Source of the DNA: Candidatus Obscuribacterales bacterium
Lineage (GTDB): Bacteria > Cyanobacteriota > Vampirovibrionia > Obscuribacterales > Obscuribacteraceae
Length of the DNA: 64,000 bases
Assembly (NCBI GenBank): GCA_019750335.1
Contig: JAIEOQ010000008.1
Location: 720,293-784,292, forward strand
Direction of reading: 5' to 3'
Under the pieces are notes generated by a model that ran no database searches, was not told where the DNA came from, and worked only from the letters and a program-made list of their open reading frames with translations. Position numbers and translations under genes: made by a program. The first letter of the stretch is position 1, and every line of letters begins with the position of its first letter. This document shows positions 44,528-52,001 of this stretch, piece by piece.

Positions 44528-45541
44528 ATGATTTGGAAAAACATTTTTGCAGCCGCATTACTAGCGGCCAGCTTGAGTTTTGCGCAAACTGCTTCCGCTC
44601 AAGAGCCGGGGAATTTCCCTTTCCCGGCTGAAGAGCAAGCGGAAGATCCGAGCCCGGTCAACCCGGCTCAAAAATCGCTCGAGAGCGGCAAAGTGATGGT
44701 TGTCGTCGGTTCACAACGTCATTTCGGTTACCGCATCGGTGAAGTGATTCCGGTAACGGTGGTGATTGCTGCCGACAACGGCGTCAAAGTGAACATCGAA
44801 ACGTTGAAGCGCAATGTGCTTGCTGCCGAGGGCTCCGACTTTGAGATCAGCGAACCGCCGATCTTCATTGAAGAAGTACGCGACGGCAAAACGGTGACCC
44901 GCATCCATCTGCGCTTGCGCAGTTGGGTGGTCAAGCCGACTCTCGTTTTGAGCACTGAGTTTTTCTATGCCATCGATCTCCTGCCCGACGGCGTGACCCC
45001 GCGCTGGAAACTGGCTCGCACGCCCGATTTCGTGGTAACCACCTCGAATACGGCCAGCGAAACCAGCAAGGAGCTGCTCGAAGGCGATATGGAGCCGAAG
45101 GTAACGCCGGAACCTTGGATCTCCCAACCGATGCGTTACGTCGGTTTCGCCTTGATGTCGCTGTTGCCGCTCTGGCTCTTGTATCAAGTTTGGACCCGCA
45201 CTCGACCTGTTCGTTATCGCAGTCCGGCTGAAAAAGCCTGGGTTGTTTTCGAACGCGTTTTCGCCGAAGGCAATCAGCTGGGCACGATGAACAAAGATCA
45301 TTATGCCAGCCTGGCCGAGGCGTTGCGAGTCTATCTCGGTTTGGAATCCGTGGCCACCGAACGCGCTCACGCGCCTCTGGACAGCTTCTTCGCTGGGCGT
45401 CTGGATGGGGACGAAATGGCCACTACGGCGCTGAGTGCTCTCAGCAAGTTGGATCGGGCGCTTTACTCAACGGTAACGCTTACCGCTCCTGAGCAACAGC
45501 TTTTGGTTACCGAGTTGGAACGTTTGGTTCCTCACCCCTAA
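44528..45541 (+). CDS. exported membrane protein, MxaA/BatD-like
   Basis: A 337-residue protein with signal peptide (IFAAALLAASLSFAQTASA), a periplasmic beta-rich domain (about 50-200; FGYRIGEVIPVTVVI) and one membrane helix (about 210-228, YVGFALMSLLPLWLLYQVW). A cytoplasmic helical tail follows. This is the layout of MxaA and the C-terminal part of BatD. The start at 44528 is supported by AGGAGG; the longer frame from 44441 overlaps the DUF58 gene. Its position directly after DUF58 matches the mxaS-mxaA order. No methanol dehydrogenase gene is present in the window, so the client is different or elsewhere. Confidence 0.72.
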   Translation: MIWKNIFAAALLAASLSFAQTASAQEPGNFPFPAEEQAEDPSPVNPAQKSLESGKVMVVVGSQRHFGYRIGEVIPVTVVIAADNGVKVNIETLKRNVLAAEGSDFEISEPPIFIEEVRDGKTVTRIHLRLRSWVVKPTLVLSTEFFYAIDLLPDGVTPRWKLARTPDFVVTTSNTASETSKELLEGDMEPKVTPEPWISQPMRYVGFALMSLLPLWLLYQVWTRTRPVRYRSPAEKAWVVFERVFAEGNQLGTMNKDHYASLAEALRVYLGLESVATERAHAPLDSFFAGRLDGDEMATTALSALSKLDRALYSTVTLTAPEQQLLVTELERLVPHP

Positions 45542-45561
45542 GTAAGAACTCACGCAAAAGA

Positions 45562-45593
45562 AGAAGCGGCAGGTCGCAAGGCTTGCCGCTTCT
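45562..45593 (+). terminator. 10-bp hairpin before first S41 protease
   Basis: AGAAGCGGCA/TGCCGCTTCT with a 12-base loop, followed by TTGAG; 21 bases after the stop. Weak terminator or processing site. Confidence 0.5.
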
Positions 45594-45616
45594 TTGAGCG
45601 GAAAAGGAGTTGTTCG

Positions 45617-47179
45617 ATGAAAAGTTGGATTAAAGCAACAGCGCTGCTGGCTGTAATTTTCAGCAGCTCGACTCTTTCTTTTGCGGTTCGCACCTGCTCG
45701 GCCCAAGCCGGACCCAGCCTCCTGCCCCCGGTTCACCCGGATAAGGAAAAGGGAACAGCACCGGCCATCCAAGCTGCTCCGGCCGCGCCTGCGGCACCGG
45801 CTTTCGACGGCAAGGCGGTCTACAAAGAATCTTTCGAGCTCTTCCGCGACATGCACATGCTGCTTGCCGATCCGAAAACCCGCGAAAAGTGGGAAAAGGA
45901 ATGGGAGCACAAGTACGACAATACCGATGCTTTCAAAAGCGAAGAGGGCACGGACAAGGCGTTGCAAGAGCTGGATTACAGCCTCGGGCAGCGCTTCGAC
46001 TACTTCTTCGATCCCGATCGTACAAAAGACGAGCGACAACAGATCGATGCCACCATGGTGGGTATCGGCGCCACTTTGCGTTTGTCGAAGGGGGCTGAAA
46101 TCATCAAGACTTTCACCAAAGACACCAAGCGAGAGGAAGCTGAAAAAGCTTTACTCATCTCCAAGGAGAATCGGCTTGAAATTGACGAGCCGATTGAAGG
46201 CAGTCCGGCTGAAAAAGCCGGTTTGCGTCCTGGAGATGTAATCCAGATGGTGGACGGTAAAGACTTGAACGGTATGTCCCAAGTTGAGGCGATTAAGCTG
46301 ATCAAGGGTAAAGCGAAAACCAAAGTCACCCTTACTGTCGAACGCAAGAACGACAAGAACGAGGTCACGACTTTGGATATCGAGATCACCCGTGCTCCGG
46401 TCACCATTCCGGTGGTCAAGTTCAAAGACCTGGGCGACGGCGTTTCCCATGTGCGTTTGCGCGACTTCATGTCCAAAAACACCATTACCGAAATGCACGC
46501 TGCTTTGCAAAAAGCGGCTAAAGGCAAAGCTTTGATCCTCGACTTGCGCGGCAACGGCGGTGGCAGCTTGACGGCGGCAATCACCATTTGCGGCATGCTC
46601 GTTGATGAAGGTCCGGTGATGGTCACTAAGTATCGGCGCGGGGATAAAATCGTCGAAAACGAAATTATCTTGCAACCCGATCTTTATTTGGAAGAAGAAC
46701 CGGACGAGCAAGGCAAAAAGGTGATGGTGGGACGACCGCGCACCAAACTTGTGATTCCGAAGGACATGCCGATTATCGTCCTAATCGACGAGGGCTCGGC
46801 TAGCGCTTCGGAGATTGTTTCCGGCTGCTTGCAGCATAATCGCCGCGCTTTAGTCGTGGGCACGCCAAGCCACGGCAAAGGTGTCGGTCAATCGGTAGTT
46901 CAGGTGGATGATGGCAAGCGCAGCTTCCACATCACCACCTTTGAATTCATTCCCGGCCGTACGCCGAACAACTGGTACGGCGTTATTCCTGATGTGCGCA
47001 AAGAACGCGAGCAAGGTGCGAAAGAAGACGAACAGCTTAACCTGGGCAAAGAGTTGATCTTGCCCATGATCGCTCAAGTCGAGAAGCGCCTGGCTGACCG
47101 CAATGCGCAAAAGAAATTGCACGAAGATGAGTTTCAAAAAGTGCTACAGGAGCGGCAAAAGACCGAAAAGAAGCCGTAA
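45617..47179 (+). CDS. S41 C-terminal processing peptidase with PDZ domain (1)
   Basis: Periplasmic serine protease of the CtpA/tail-specific family, 520 residues. Signal peptide at the N-terminus, an Ala/Pro linker, a helical region, then a PDZ domain (EIDEPIEGSPAEKAGLRPGDVI, about 187-265). In the protease core Ser396 (GSASASE) and Lys421 (SHGKG) are 25 residues apart, the spacing seen in active Tsp/CtpA enzymes. It cleaves proteins near their C-termini. AAGGAG supports the start. It follows the MoxR/vWA cluster by 75 bp and precedes a second S41 gene, suggesting it processes envelope proteins handled by that complex; this link is positional. Confidence 0.9.
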   Translation: MKSWIKATALLAVIFSSSTLSFAVRTCSAQAGPSLLPPVHPDKEKGTAPAIQAAPAAPAAPAFDGKAVYKESFELFRDMHMLLADPKTREKWEKEWEHKYDNTDAFKSEEGTDKALQELDYSLGQRFDYFFDPDRTKDERQQIDATMVGIGATLRLSKGAEIIKTFTKDTKREEAEKALLISKENRLEIDEPIEGSPAEKAGLRPGDVIQMVDGKDLNGMSQVEAIKLIKGKAKTKVTLTVERKNDKNEVTTLDIEITRAPVTIPVVKFKDLGDGVSHVRLRDFMSKNTITEMHAALQKAAKGKALILDLRGNGGGSLTAAITICGMLVDEGPVMVTKYRRGDKIVENEIILQPDLYLEEEPDEQGKKVMVGRPRTKLVIPKDMPIIVLIDEGSASASEIVSGCLQHNRRALVVGTPSHGKGVGQSVVQVDDGKRSFHITTFEFIPGRTPNNWYGVIPDVRKEREQGAKEDEQLNLGKELILPMIAQVEKRLADRNAQKKLHEDEFQKVLQERQKTEKKP

Positions 47180-47195
47180 CTGAGCCTAACACCAA

Positions 47196-47228
47196 GCGGT
47201 CGCGGAAAGAAAATCAATCCGCGACCGC
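47196..47228 (+). terminator. 11-bp hairpin between S41 genes
   Basis: GCGGTCGCGGA/TCCGCGACCGC, 11-base loop, 16 bases after the stop, no U-tract. Confidence 0.5.
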
Positions 47229-47243
47229 CTTCTGGAGGCAACC

Positions 47244-48911
47244 ATGAATAAGTTTGCAAGGATTCTCTTTCTGGTTATGTTCAGCTTAGCTCTGCCGGCT
47301 GCCCAAAGTCTGGCTCAAACTCCCGCTCTCCCTGCCGGTCAAGCCGAAACAATTCCTCCGACCGGCGAAGCCGGACAAGAGGAAAAAGAAAAACCTGTCT
47401 CCTTGAGCGAAGGAGAAGATGACGGCGAAGAAGGTGCGGAGGCGGAGACCGAAGAAGGCGAAGAGGGCAAGAAAGCTGAGGAGAAAGAAGAAGAGATTAT
47501 CATCATGCGCGGTCCGAGCATGGGTGGTGGTGCCGGCGGTCAAAAGATCAACCCGCCGCCCAAGGTCTTGGAGGCTTTCTACAAGCAGCAATGGTTGAGC
47601 ATTGCCAGCCAGTTTGCCGAGGTCAATAAACTTGCCGGTTGGAGCGACTGGAAAAACAAGTTCGACGGCAAGTTGAATACCTTGGAAGATTTGGACAAAG
47701 CCCTCTCCGATTTGACCGTGTTTCTCGGCGACCGCTGGACCGTCTACACCAGCCGTGCTGAAATCATCAACGCGATCAAGCAACATAAGGAAGGCTTGAT
47801 CGACATCGGTTTGTTTTTGCGCAAGCATAAAGACGGTGCTTTCCATATCGATGCCATCAGTTACGGTTCGCCGACTCACAGCTCCGATCTAAAGGAAGGC
47901 GACGTAATCAAATCGGTTAACGGCAAAGACGTAAGCGGTATGACCAACGCTGAAGCCAACCAGCTTCTCAACGGTAAAGCCGGTGATAAAGTCACTATCG
48001 TCGCTAACTACGACGGTGCAGACCACTCACTGGAGCTGACTTACACCGCCCCTGAAGCACAAGATGTCGACTTGGATATGTTGCCGGGTAAAATCGGCTA
48101 CATCCGCCTGCCGACTTTTATGTCCGATGAAATTGCCGCTAAGTTCATTGAATCTCTGGCTGAACTTTATCAAGCAAGCAAGGGTGAATTGAACGGTTTG
48201 GTCTTCGACTTGCGCAACAATGGCGGTGGCAAAGTTGACCTGTCAATCAAGCTTTCGTCCCTCTTTCTCGAACACGGCACTATCGTCAAGACAAAGATGC
48301 GTAGCAGTCGCAACGTGCAAGAGACGGCGTACAAGACGATCCCGGCTCCGCAGTATCTGGAGGATTTGTTGCCCGGACAGGCCAGCGAATTCGGCCATAT
48401 GCTGCAAACGGTGCCGATTGTGATTTTGATCAACGGCTCAACGGCTAGCGCTTCGGAGATCACTACCGGTTGCTTGCAAGACAACGGTCGAGCTTGGGTG
48501 GTCGGCACTCACAGCTTCGGTAAAGCTGTCGGCTATCAGCGCTTTCCTCTGGAAAACGGTGGTATTTTGCAGATTACCAACTTGAGTTATCTCACACCGA
48601 AGGACACCGACATCGCCGATAAAGGCATCAAGCCTAACGAAGTCGTCGAGAACGAGCGCGGTTCGGCCGATGATCTGCAGTTGAAAGCTGCTCACGTGCA
48701 CTTGATGAAAATCGTCAAGGAACGCAACAAGCAGCTGAGCCAAGCGCGTAGCCTGGCTAACGAAGGTCAGCCGGTTGTTCATCCGGATGAAGTGAAGCTG
48801 GAGCCCCGGGTTCCGGTTTACGACATCCTTTTGCTCGGTGGCGGGTCGGCCGTGTACTTGTTCCTGTTCTACCACCGCCATCGTATGTTGCGTTGGCGGC
48901 GTCGGCGTTAG
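47244..48911 (+). CDS. S41 C-terminal processing peptidase with PDZ and C-terminal anchor (2)
   Basis: A 555-residue paralogue of the previous protease, with signal peptide and then a highly acidic linker (runs of Glu and Asp, about 45-85). A PDZ domain follows (ISYGSPTHSSDLKEGDVIKSVN), then the S41 core with Ser402 (GSTASASE) and Lys427 (SFGKA), again 25 apart. Unlike copy 1 it ends in a membrane helix (ILLLGGGSAVYLFLFYH) with an Arg-rich tail, so it should be held in the inner membrane with the active site outside. GGAGG lies five bases before the ATG. Probably acts with copy 1 in regulated envelope proteolysis. Confidence 0.88.
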   Translation: MNKFARILFLVMFSLALPAAQSLAQTPALPAGQAETIPPTGEAGQEEKEKPVSLSEGEDDGEEGAEAETEEGEEGKKAEEKEEEIIIMRGPSMGGGAGGQKINPPPKVLEAFYKQQWLSIASQFAEVNKLAGWSDWKNKFDGKLNTLEDLDKALSDLTVFLGDRWTVYTSRAEIINAIKQHKEGLIDIGLFLRKHKDGAFHIDAISYGSPTHSSDLKEGDVIKSVNGKDVSGMTNAEANQLLNGKAGDKVTIVANYDGADHSLELTYTAPEAQDVDLDMLPGKIGYIRLPTFMSDEIAAKFIESLAELYQASKGELNGLVFDLRNNGGGKVDLSIKLSSLFLEHGTIVKTKMRSSRNVQETAYKTIPAPQYLEDLLPGQASEFGHMLQTVPIVILINGSTASASEITTGCLQDNGRAWVVGTHSFGKAVGYQRFPLENGGILQITNLSYLTPKDTDIADKGIKPNEVVENERGSADDLQLKAAHVHLMKIVKERNKQLSQARSLANEGQPVVHPDEVKLEPRVPVYDILLLGGGSAVYLFLFYHRHRMLRWRRRR

Positions 48912-48920
48912 CATCAACAA

Positions 48921-48950
48921 GGCAGGAGGATGATTTCTCCTCCTCCTGCC
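48921..48950 (+). terminator. perfect 10-bp hairpin
   Basis: GGCAGGAGGA/TCCTCCTGCC, 10-base loop. The 5' arm contains a strong Shine-Dalgarno-like AGGAGGA that is sequestered by the 3' arm; no start codon follows it at useful distance. Confidence 0.45.
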
Positions 48951-48971
48951 GTCATGCGGAGAGCGAAAAAA

Positions 48972-49109
48972 ATGGGTCTTCTTTTAATCATCGGCGGAAT
49001 CTACCTGATGATGCAGGGCGGTTCTTCAGTCGGTCTGGGCATTCTGCTTTTGGTGCTCGGATTGATGTCCGGCAGCGGTTCGTCGAGCTGCCGGCGTCGA
49101 GGTTGGTAG
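48972..49109 (+). CDS. 45-aa hydrophobic membrane peptide
   Basis: MGLLLIIGGIYLMM, a Gly-Gly turn, then VGLGILLLVLGLM and a Ser/Gly linker ending in CRRRGW. Two short helices or a helical hairpin. GGAG at 48958-48961 is ten bases from the ATG; an in-frame ATG at 48954 would add MRRAKK. It follows the second S41 protease by 60 bp. Clear protein-like composition; family unknown. A regulatory or structural partner of the upstream membrane protease is possible. Confidence 0.6.
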   Translation: MGLLLIIGGIYLMMQGGSSVGLGILLLVLGLMSGSGSSSCRRRGW

Positions 49110-49161
49110 CACGCGTTTTGAACAAATAACCAGCCGGCTCTTTAGCGGCTGATTACATACA

Positions 49162-49195
49162 GGCGTAGCAGGCTCCGGTTGCTGCCTGCTACGCC
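49162..49195 (+). terminator. perfect 12-bp hairpin
   Basis: GGCGTAGCAGGC/GCCTGCTACGCC, 10-base loop, no T-run, 53 bases after the stop at 49109. Confidence 0.5.
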
Positions 49196-49238
49196 GCAGA
49201 TTCGCCAAATGCGACTTAACTAAGGAGACGAACGAACG

Positions 49239-49283
49239 ATGCACAACCTGTGGCGACAGGCGCTCTTCCTACCTACAAGGTAG
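49239..49283 (+). CDS. possible 14-codon leader peptide
   Basis: MHNLWRQALFLPTR with AAGGAG 11 bases upstream. Its last codons and stop lie inside the hairpin 49262-49291, so ribosomes translating it would open that stem. No run of one amino acid marks it as a classical attenuator. It may be a chance frame. Confidence 0.35.
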   Translation: MHNLWRQALFLPTR

Positions 49284-49355
49284 GGAAGAGCCCGAATAGA
49301 AGCAGAAAGCACTTCGCCGAAACTTGTATTCGGGGCTTCCCTGTAAAGGGAGGCC
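49262..49355 (+). promoter_or_regulatory. three-hairpin leader masking a ribosome site
   Basis: Hairpin 1 (49262-49291): GCTCTTCCTACC with GGTAGGGAAGAGC, one bulge. Hairpin 2: CCCGAATA 49291-49298 with TATTCGGG 49327-49334. Hairpin 3: GGCTTCCCT 49334-49342 with AGGGAGGCC 49347-49355, loop GTAA. The 3' arm of hairpin 3 contains GGGAGG, the ribosome site for the ATG at 49359. Translation of the ParB-like gene should require opening of this stem. Confidence 0.55.
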
Positions 49356-49358
49356 TGC

Positions 49359-49646
49359 ATGCGCAAGCATCGAGACCGTGTTTCCAGCGATCACGACGAA
49401 AACGTTTCCTTGATTGCCCTGGCTGAAGTCAACGTGCCCGAACACGTTATCGCCCGCATCATGCGCAAGGATCACGCCCAAATCAACCGTATGCGCGCCG
49501 ACTACGAGTCGGGTCGCGAAATGGTCCGCGTGATTCTGCGCCCCCGTTGCGGCGGCGGCTATGAAATCGAGGACGGACGCCATCGCGTGATTGCGGCCAA
49601 GCTCGCCGGCGAGGCTCACATCGAAGCCTTGATCGTCGGCAGCTAA
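49359..49646 (+). CDS. small ParB/Srx-like domain protein
   Basis: A 95-residue protein made of a single ParB-N/sulfiredoxin-like domain. The diagnostic stretch is Y-E-I-E-D-G-R-H-R-V-I-A-A-K-L-A-G near residues 68-84, equivalent to the nucleotide-binding G-x-H-R motif of ParB-like nucleases, CTPases and sulfiredoxins. No DNA-binding domain is attached. ALAEVNVPEHVIARIM precedes a linker rich in Arg. Ribosome site GGGAGG is buried in a hairpin. No plasmid or partition gene is near. The molecular activity could be nucleotide binding or nuclease; unknown. Confidence 0.68.
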   Translation: MRKHRDRVSSDHDENVSLIALAEVNVPEHVIARIMRKDHAQINRMRADYESGREMVRVILRPRCGGGYEIEDGRHRVIAAKLAGEAHIEALIVGS

Positions 49647-49652
49647 ACATCA

Positions 49653-49697
49653 GCCGCAGTCAGTGTCGAAGATTTTCTTTTCGGCACTGACTGCGGC
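49653..49697 (+). terminator. 13-bp hairpin after ParB-like gene
   Basis: GCCGCAGTCAGTG/CACTGACTGCGGC, 19-base loop, then GCTGTTTTCATTTTAAA. Plausible terminator. Confidence 0.6.
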
Positions 49698-49750
49698 GCT
49701 GTTTTCATTTTAAACAGCAAACAAACAACAACTGAGACAAGAAGAACCTG

Positions 49751-50182
49751 ATGAAATCACTCTTCACGCGCCTGTTTATGCTGGCGCTTTTATTCCTGCT
49801 TTGCGGCTCTGCCGCTTATGCCACCGACGTTGCCGGCGGCACGAAACGAGTGGACCTTCCACTGAATACCGCTGCCGGTGAAGTCAAACACTGGAAGATT
49901 GTATGGCCGGCAAACAACAAAGCCATCGCCGAGACAATCGTTTATAAAAACGGTTCTCAACTAATCCGTACTTTCGGCTCAGTCGTACCCTCAGAAGAGC
50001 TGTACTATCCGGACGGTAAAGGCCGCATGTACGTAAAGCGGCGAACTACTTACCGGCCCGATGGTGTCAGCCCCAAAGCAGAAGAGACCTACAGCGGCCC
50101 GGGCAGATTGAGTCGGCGCCTGACTTACAACTATGACGCCAACGGTAAGCTGGAAACTGTCACGGATATGATCATCGACTAG
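49751..50182 (+). CDS. small exported MORN-like protein, 143 aa
   Basis: Secreted protein with signal peptide (LFMLALLFLLCGSAAYA) and a short beta domain: VYKNGSQLIRTFGS, LYYPDGKGRMYVKRR and YDANGKLETVTD are the strand-turn-strand units. It resembles the small protein at 35470 and the ends of family A. It is preceded by a hairpin and stands alone on the plus strand. Function unknown. Possibly a minimal member of the exported repeat superfamily in this genome. Confidence 0.6.
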   Translation: MKSLFTRLFMLALLFLLCGSAAYATDVAGGTKRVDLPLNTAAGEVKHWKIVWPANNKAIAETIVYKNGSQLIRTFGSVVPSEELYYPDGKGRMYVKRRTTYRPDGVSPKAEETYSGPGRLSRRLTYNYDANGKLETVTDMIID

Positions 50183-50567
50183 TCGCAGTAAATCGAAAAC
50201 GGCAAGCTTCAAGCAGGTGACACCACCAGCTTGTGGTCTCTCGTTTTTCTGATAAGCTCACCAAACGAAAGATGTACAGCGCATCTGGCTTGTCTCTTTC
50301 GTTTGTTTATATAACGGTTTGCATAGCTGAATTGCAGAGCAAATGTTGGAGCGTGAAAAGAAAGCAAACAGTCGCAAGGCTGTATGACGACACCGAGCCA
50401 AAGGGCTCATGAAACCTATACTGACGGCAGATCTAATGCCTCCAGCAGGGTTTCTATAACAGGTGCTTTCTTATCACTGTTGCACAAGCAGAGTTGTATT
50501 GCCGGATTTGTTTCCGGCGCTCTGCCTGTTGCATTTCTCCCTAGACTCCATGAGAGGAGTGACAATT
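50183..50567 (+). ncRNA. 385-bp region with candidate structured RNA leader
   Basis: No protein gene seen. Structures are: CAAACGAAAGA/TCTTTCGTTTG at 50262-50305; ACAGTC-GCAA-GGCTGT (GNRA tetraloop) at 50368-50383; GAGCC/GGCTC at 50395-50408; GGCA/TGCC at 50426-50440. A two-tier stem at 50488-50525 has GCAGAG/CTCTGC enclosing GCCGGA/TCCGGC. GGAG at 50555-50558 is the ribosome site of the next gene. The density of stems suggests a folded 5' leader; it does not match a riboswitch class I can name with confidence. Confidence 0.35.
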
Positions 50568-50924
50568 ATGCGCTGCGATCAGTTCATCGGTCTCAACCCC
50601 TGGGCCAAGCGTTTAGTCGGTAAAAAGCAATCGATTCACGAGATTGGCGTGCGAATTATGCCAAACGGCAAGCGGAAGCGCTTCAACCGTTGGTTTCGCC
50701 AGCCCATCGCCCGACGTACAAAAATCGGGCACGTGGAAGGTGCTTTTAACGACATCGCTTGTTTGCTCAATCGTTATGTCTTCCCTGATGGGCGGATTTA
50801 TGACGAGTTCGTTCAAGCGACGCCTTGGTCGAGCGGTCCGTGCTATTTCCTTGCTCTCAAGGATAAGCATGGGCGCAAGGTCAAGGAATCGCTCTGGACG
50901 GATAAGGAGTTGAGTGAGTGCTAA
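50568..50924 (+). CDS. hypothetical protein, 118 aa
   Basis: Small soluble basic protein (MRCDQFIGLNPWAKRLVGKKQ start). The middle is basic (PNGKRKRFNRWFRQPIARR), which could contact nucleic acid; the end is WSSGPCYFLALKDKHGRKVKESLW. The start at 50568 has GGAG nine bases upstream; in-frame ATGs at 50463 and 50550 lie in the structured leader. A strong terminator follows. I do not recognise the family. Confidence 0.55.
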   Translation: MRCDQFIGLNPWAKRLVGKKQSIHEIGVRIMPNGKRKRFNRWFRQPIARRTKIGHVEGAFNDIACLLNRYVFPDGRIYDEFVQATPWSSGPCYFLALKDKHGRKVKESLWTDKELSEC

Positions 50925-50932
50925 CCGGCAAG

Positions 50933-50972
50933 AGCAGGGGTGCTGCTTCGGCAGCATCCCTGCTTCTTTTTT
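50933..50972 (+). terminator. intrinsic terminator with UUCG tetraloop
   Basis: AGCAGGGGTGCTGC-TTCG-GCAGCATCCCTGCT (one G-T) followed by TCTTTTTT. Very stable rho-independent terminator. Confidence 0.92.
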
Positions 50973-51073
50973 ACTTTTAAAGTGCTTACTCTATCGTCTT
51001 TTCTTTAACAGTTATTTACTAATACATATGGTTGATTGTTTCATTTCGCACTAAGCATAGAGCCTGACTATAG

Positions 51074-51212
51074 AAACGGCCTTAGGTACCGAGGAAGATT
51101 TAGCGTCAAACAGAAATTCTAATCTAAGCGAAAACGCGCTCCCCTCTTGAATCTAATTGTAAATGTAAAGTTTGCAATGACAGGATTTCTTCCTCGGCAC
51201 CGAGGGCCGTTT
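51074..51212. repeat. 139-bp element with 26-bp imperfect terminal inverted repeats
   Basis: Arms 51074-51099 and 51187-51212 match at 22 of 26 positions in inverted orientation (AAACGGCC ... CCGAGGAAGA in both) and enclose 87 AT-rich bases without a gene. CTAT extends the match just outside. It lies between convergent genes. A MITE-like remnant or a large bidirectional hairpin are both possible; no target duplication is obvious. Confidence 0.5.
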
Positions 51213-51236
51213 GCATAGATCTGCCATGCCTGTAAA

Positions 51237-52001
51237 TTACTTATTCTTGCCGGTCTCAAAATCGCTTTTCCAGCGTAAATAATCAATCAAAGAATCGATC
51301 TCTTTTTCAGTCAGGGGACCACCAGCTTGCTTCAAATAACCAGGCATGGAGCGGTGTGATTTGCTGCCGAAAGAGATGATTTTTTTACGATAATCGGCAA
51401 ACGCTTTATTATGATAATCAGCCGGCACCAAAGGTGGTGCTACACCGGGTACGCCACCGGCACGAAAACCATGACACATGGCGCAATCAGCAAAAAATAG
51501 ATCTTCGCCAGTTTTGCCGATTCCTTTTTGCACATGGCAAGCCGCGCAACGACCGGTAAATATTTTTGCTGTTTTATCTACACCAAGATCGGCATGTGGA
51601 CTGCGTACATCGGCTTTTATATGAATGGTCGAAACCGGATTTACTGGATCGTTAGTACGAATTTCAACCTGTTTATCTACCTTGCCTTGCTTCATGGAAG
51701 TGTCCATAATCACTTCCAGATCAACAGTTTCACCGGGTTGTATCTCTTTCTTTTTCAATTTAGGGATAGTGCAACCGCAAGTTGAAAAAGCAGCTTTGAT
51801 TACAAGTAATTTGCCACCGTCATTTCTTATTTTGAAAATATGGCGCATTTCAACGCCTTCTTCCACTTTGCCTAAATCAAATTGAGTTTCAGGAAAAACA
51901 ATTTTTGGCGGCTGCGTCTGAGCAAAAGCAGCATTTGCAGCTAGCAATAAAGTAACTACTAAATATTTTTTGAGTATGTTCAAACAATCAGCTTTTTTCA
52001 T
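51237..52001 (-). CDS. DUF1573 domain fused to diheme cytochrome c
   Basis: A 254-residue exported protein. Signal region (VVTLLLAANAAFA), then an Ig-like DUF1573 domain (about 33-135; IVFPETQFDLGKV, FSTCGCTIPK) and a cytochrome c domain with two heme-attachment motifs, Cys152-A-A-Cys-His156 and Cys173-A-M-Cys-His177, plus a candidate Met ligand in HRSMPGYL. It should carry electrons in the periplasm. Having two CxxCH motifs only 21 residues apart in one small domain is unusual; one may lack a heme. A terminator-like hairpin in its leader (52033-52058) may attenuate expression. Confidence 0.8.
   Translation of the reverse strand: MKKADCLNILKKYLVVTLLLAANAAFAQTQPPKIVFPETQFDLGKVEEGVEMRHIFKIRNDGGKLLVIKAAFSTCGCTIPKLKKKEIQPGETVDLEVIMDTSMKQGKVDKQVEIRTNDPVNPVSTIHIKADVRSPHADLGVDKTAKIFTGRCAACHVQKGIGKTGEDLFFADCAMCHGFRAGGVPGVAPPLVPADYHNKAFADYRKKIISFGSKSHRSMPGYLKQAGGPLTEKEIDSLIDYLRWKSDFETGKNK

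Noticed and set aside
49359-49646. Plasmid partition locus around the ParB-like gene
   Set aside because: Only the single ParB-N-like domain is present, with no ParA, no helix-turn-helix domain and no parS-like repeat.
50341-50440. c-di-GMP-I (GEMM) riboswitch
   Set aside because: The GNRA hairpin and GACG are suggestive, but the conserved core following the hairpin is absent; kept only as an unclassified structured leader.
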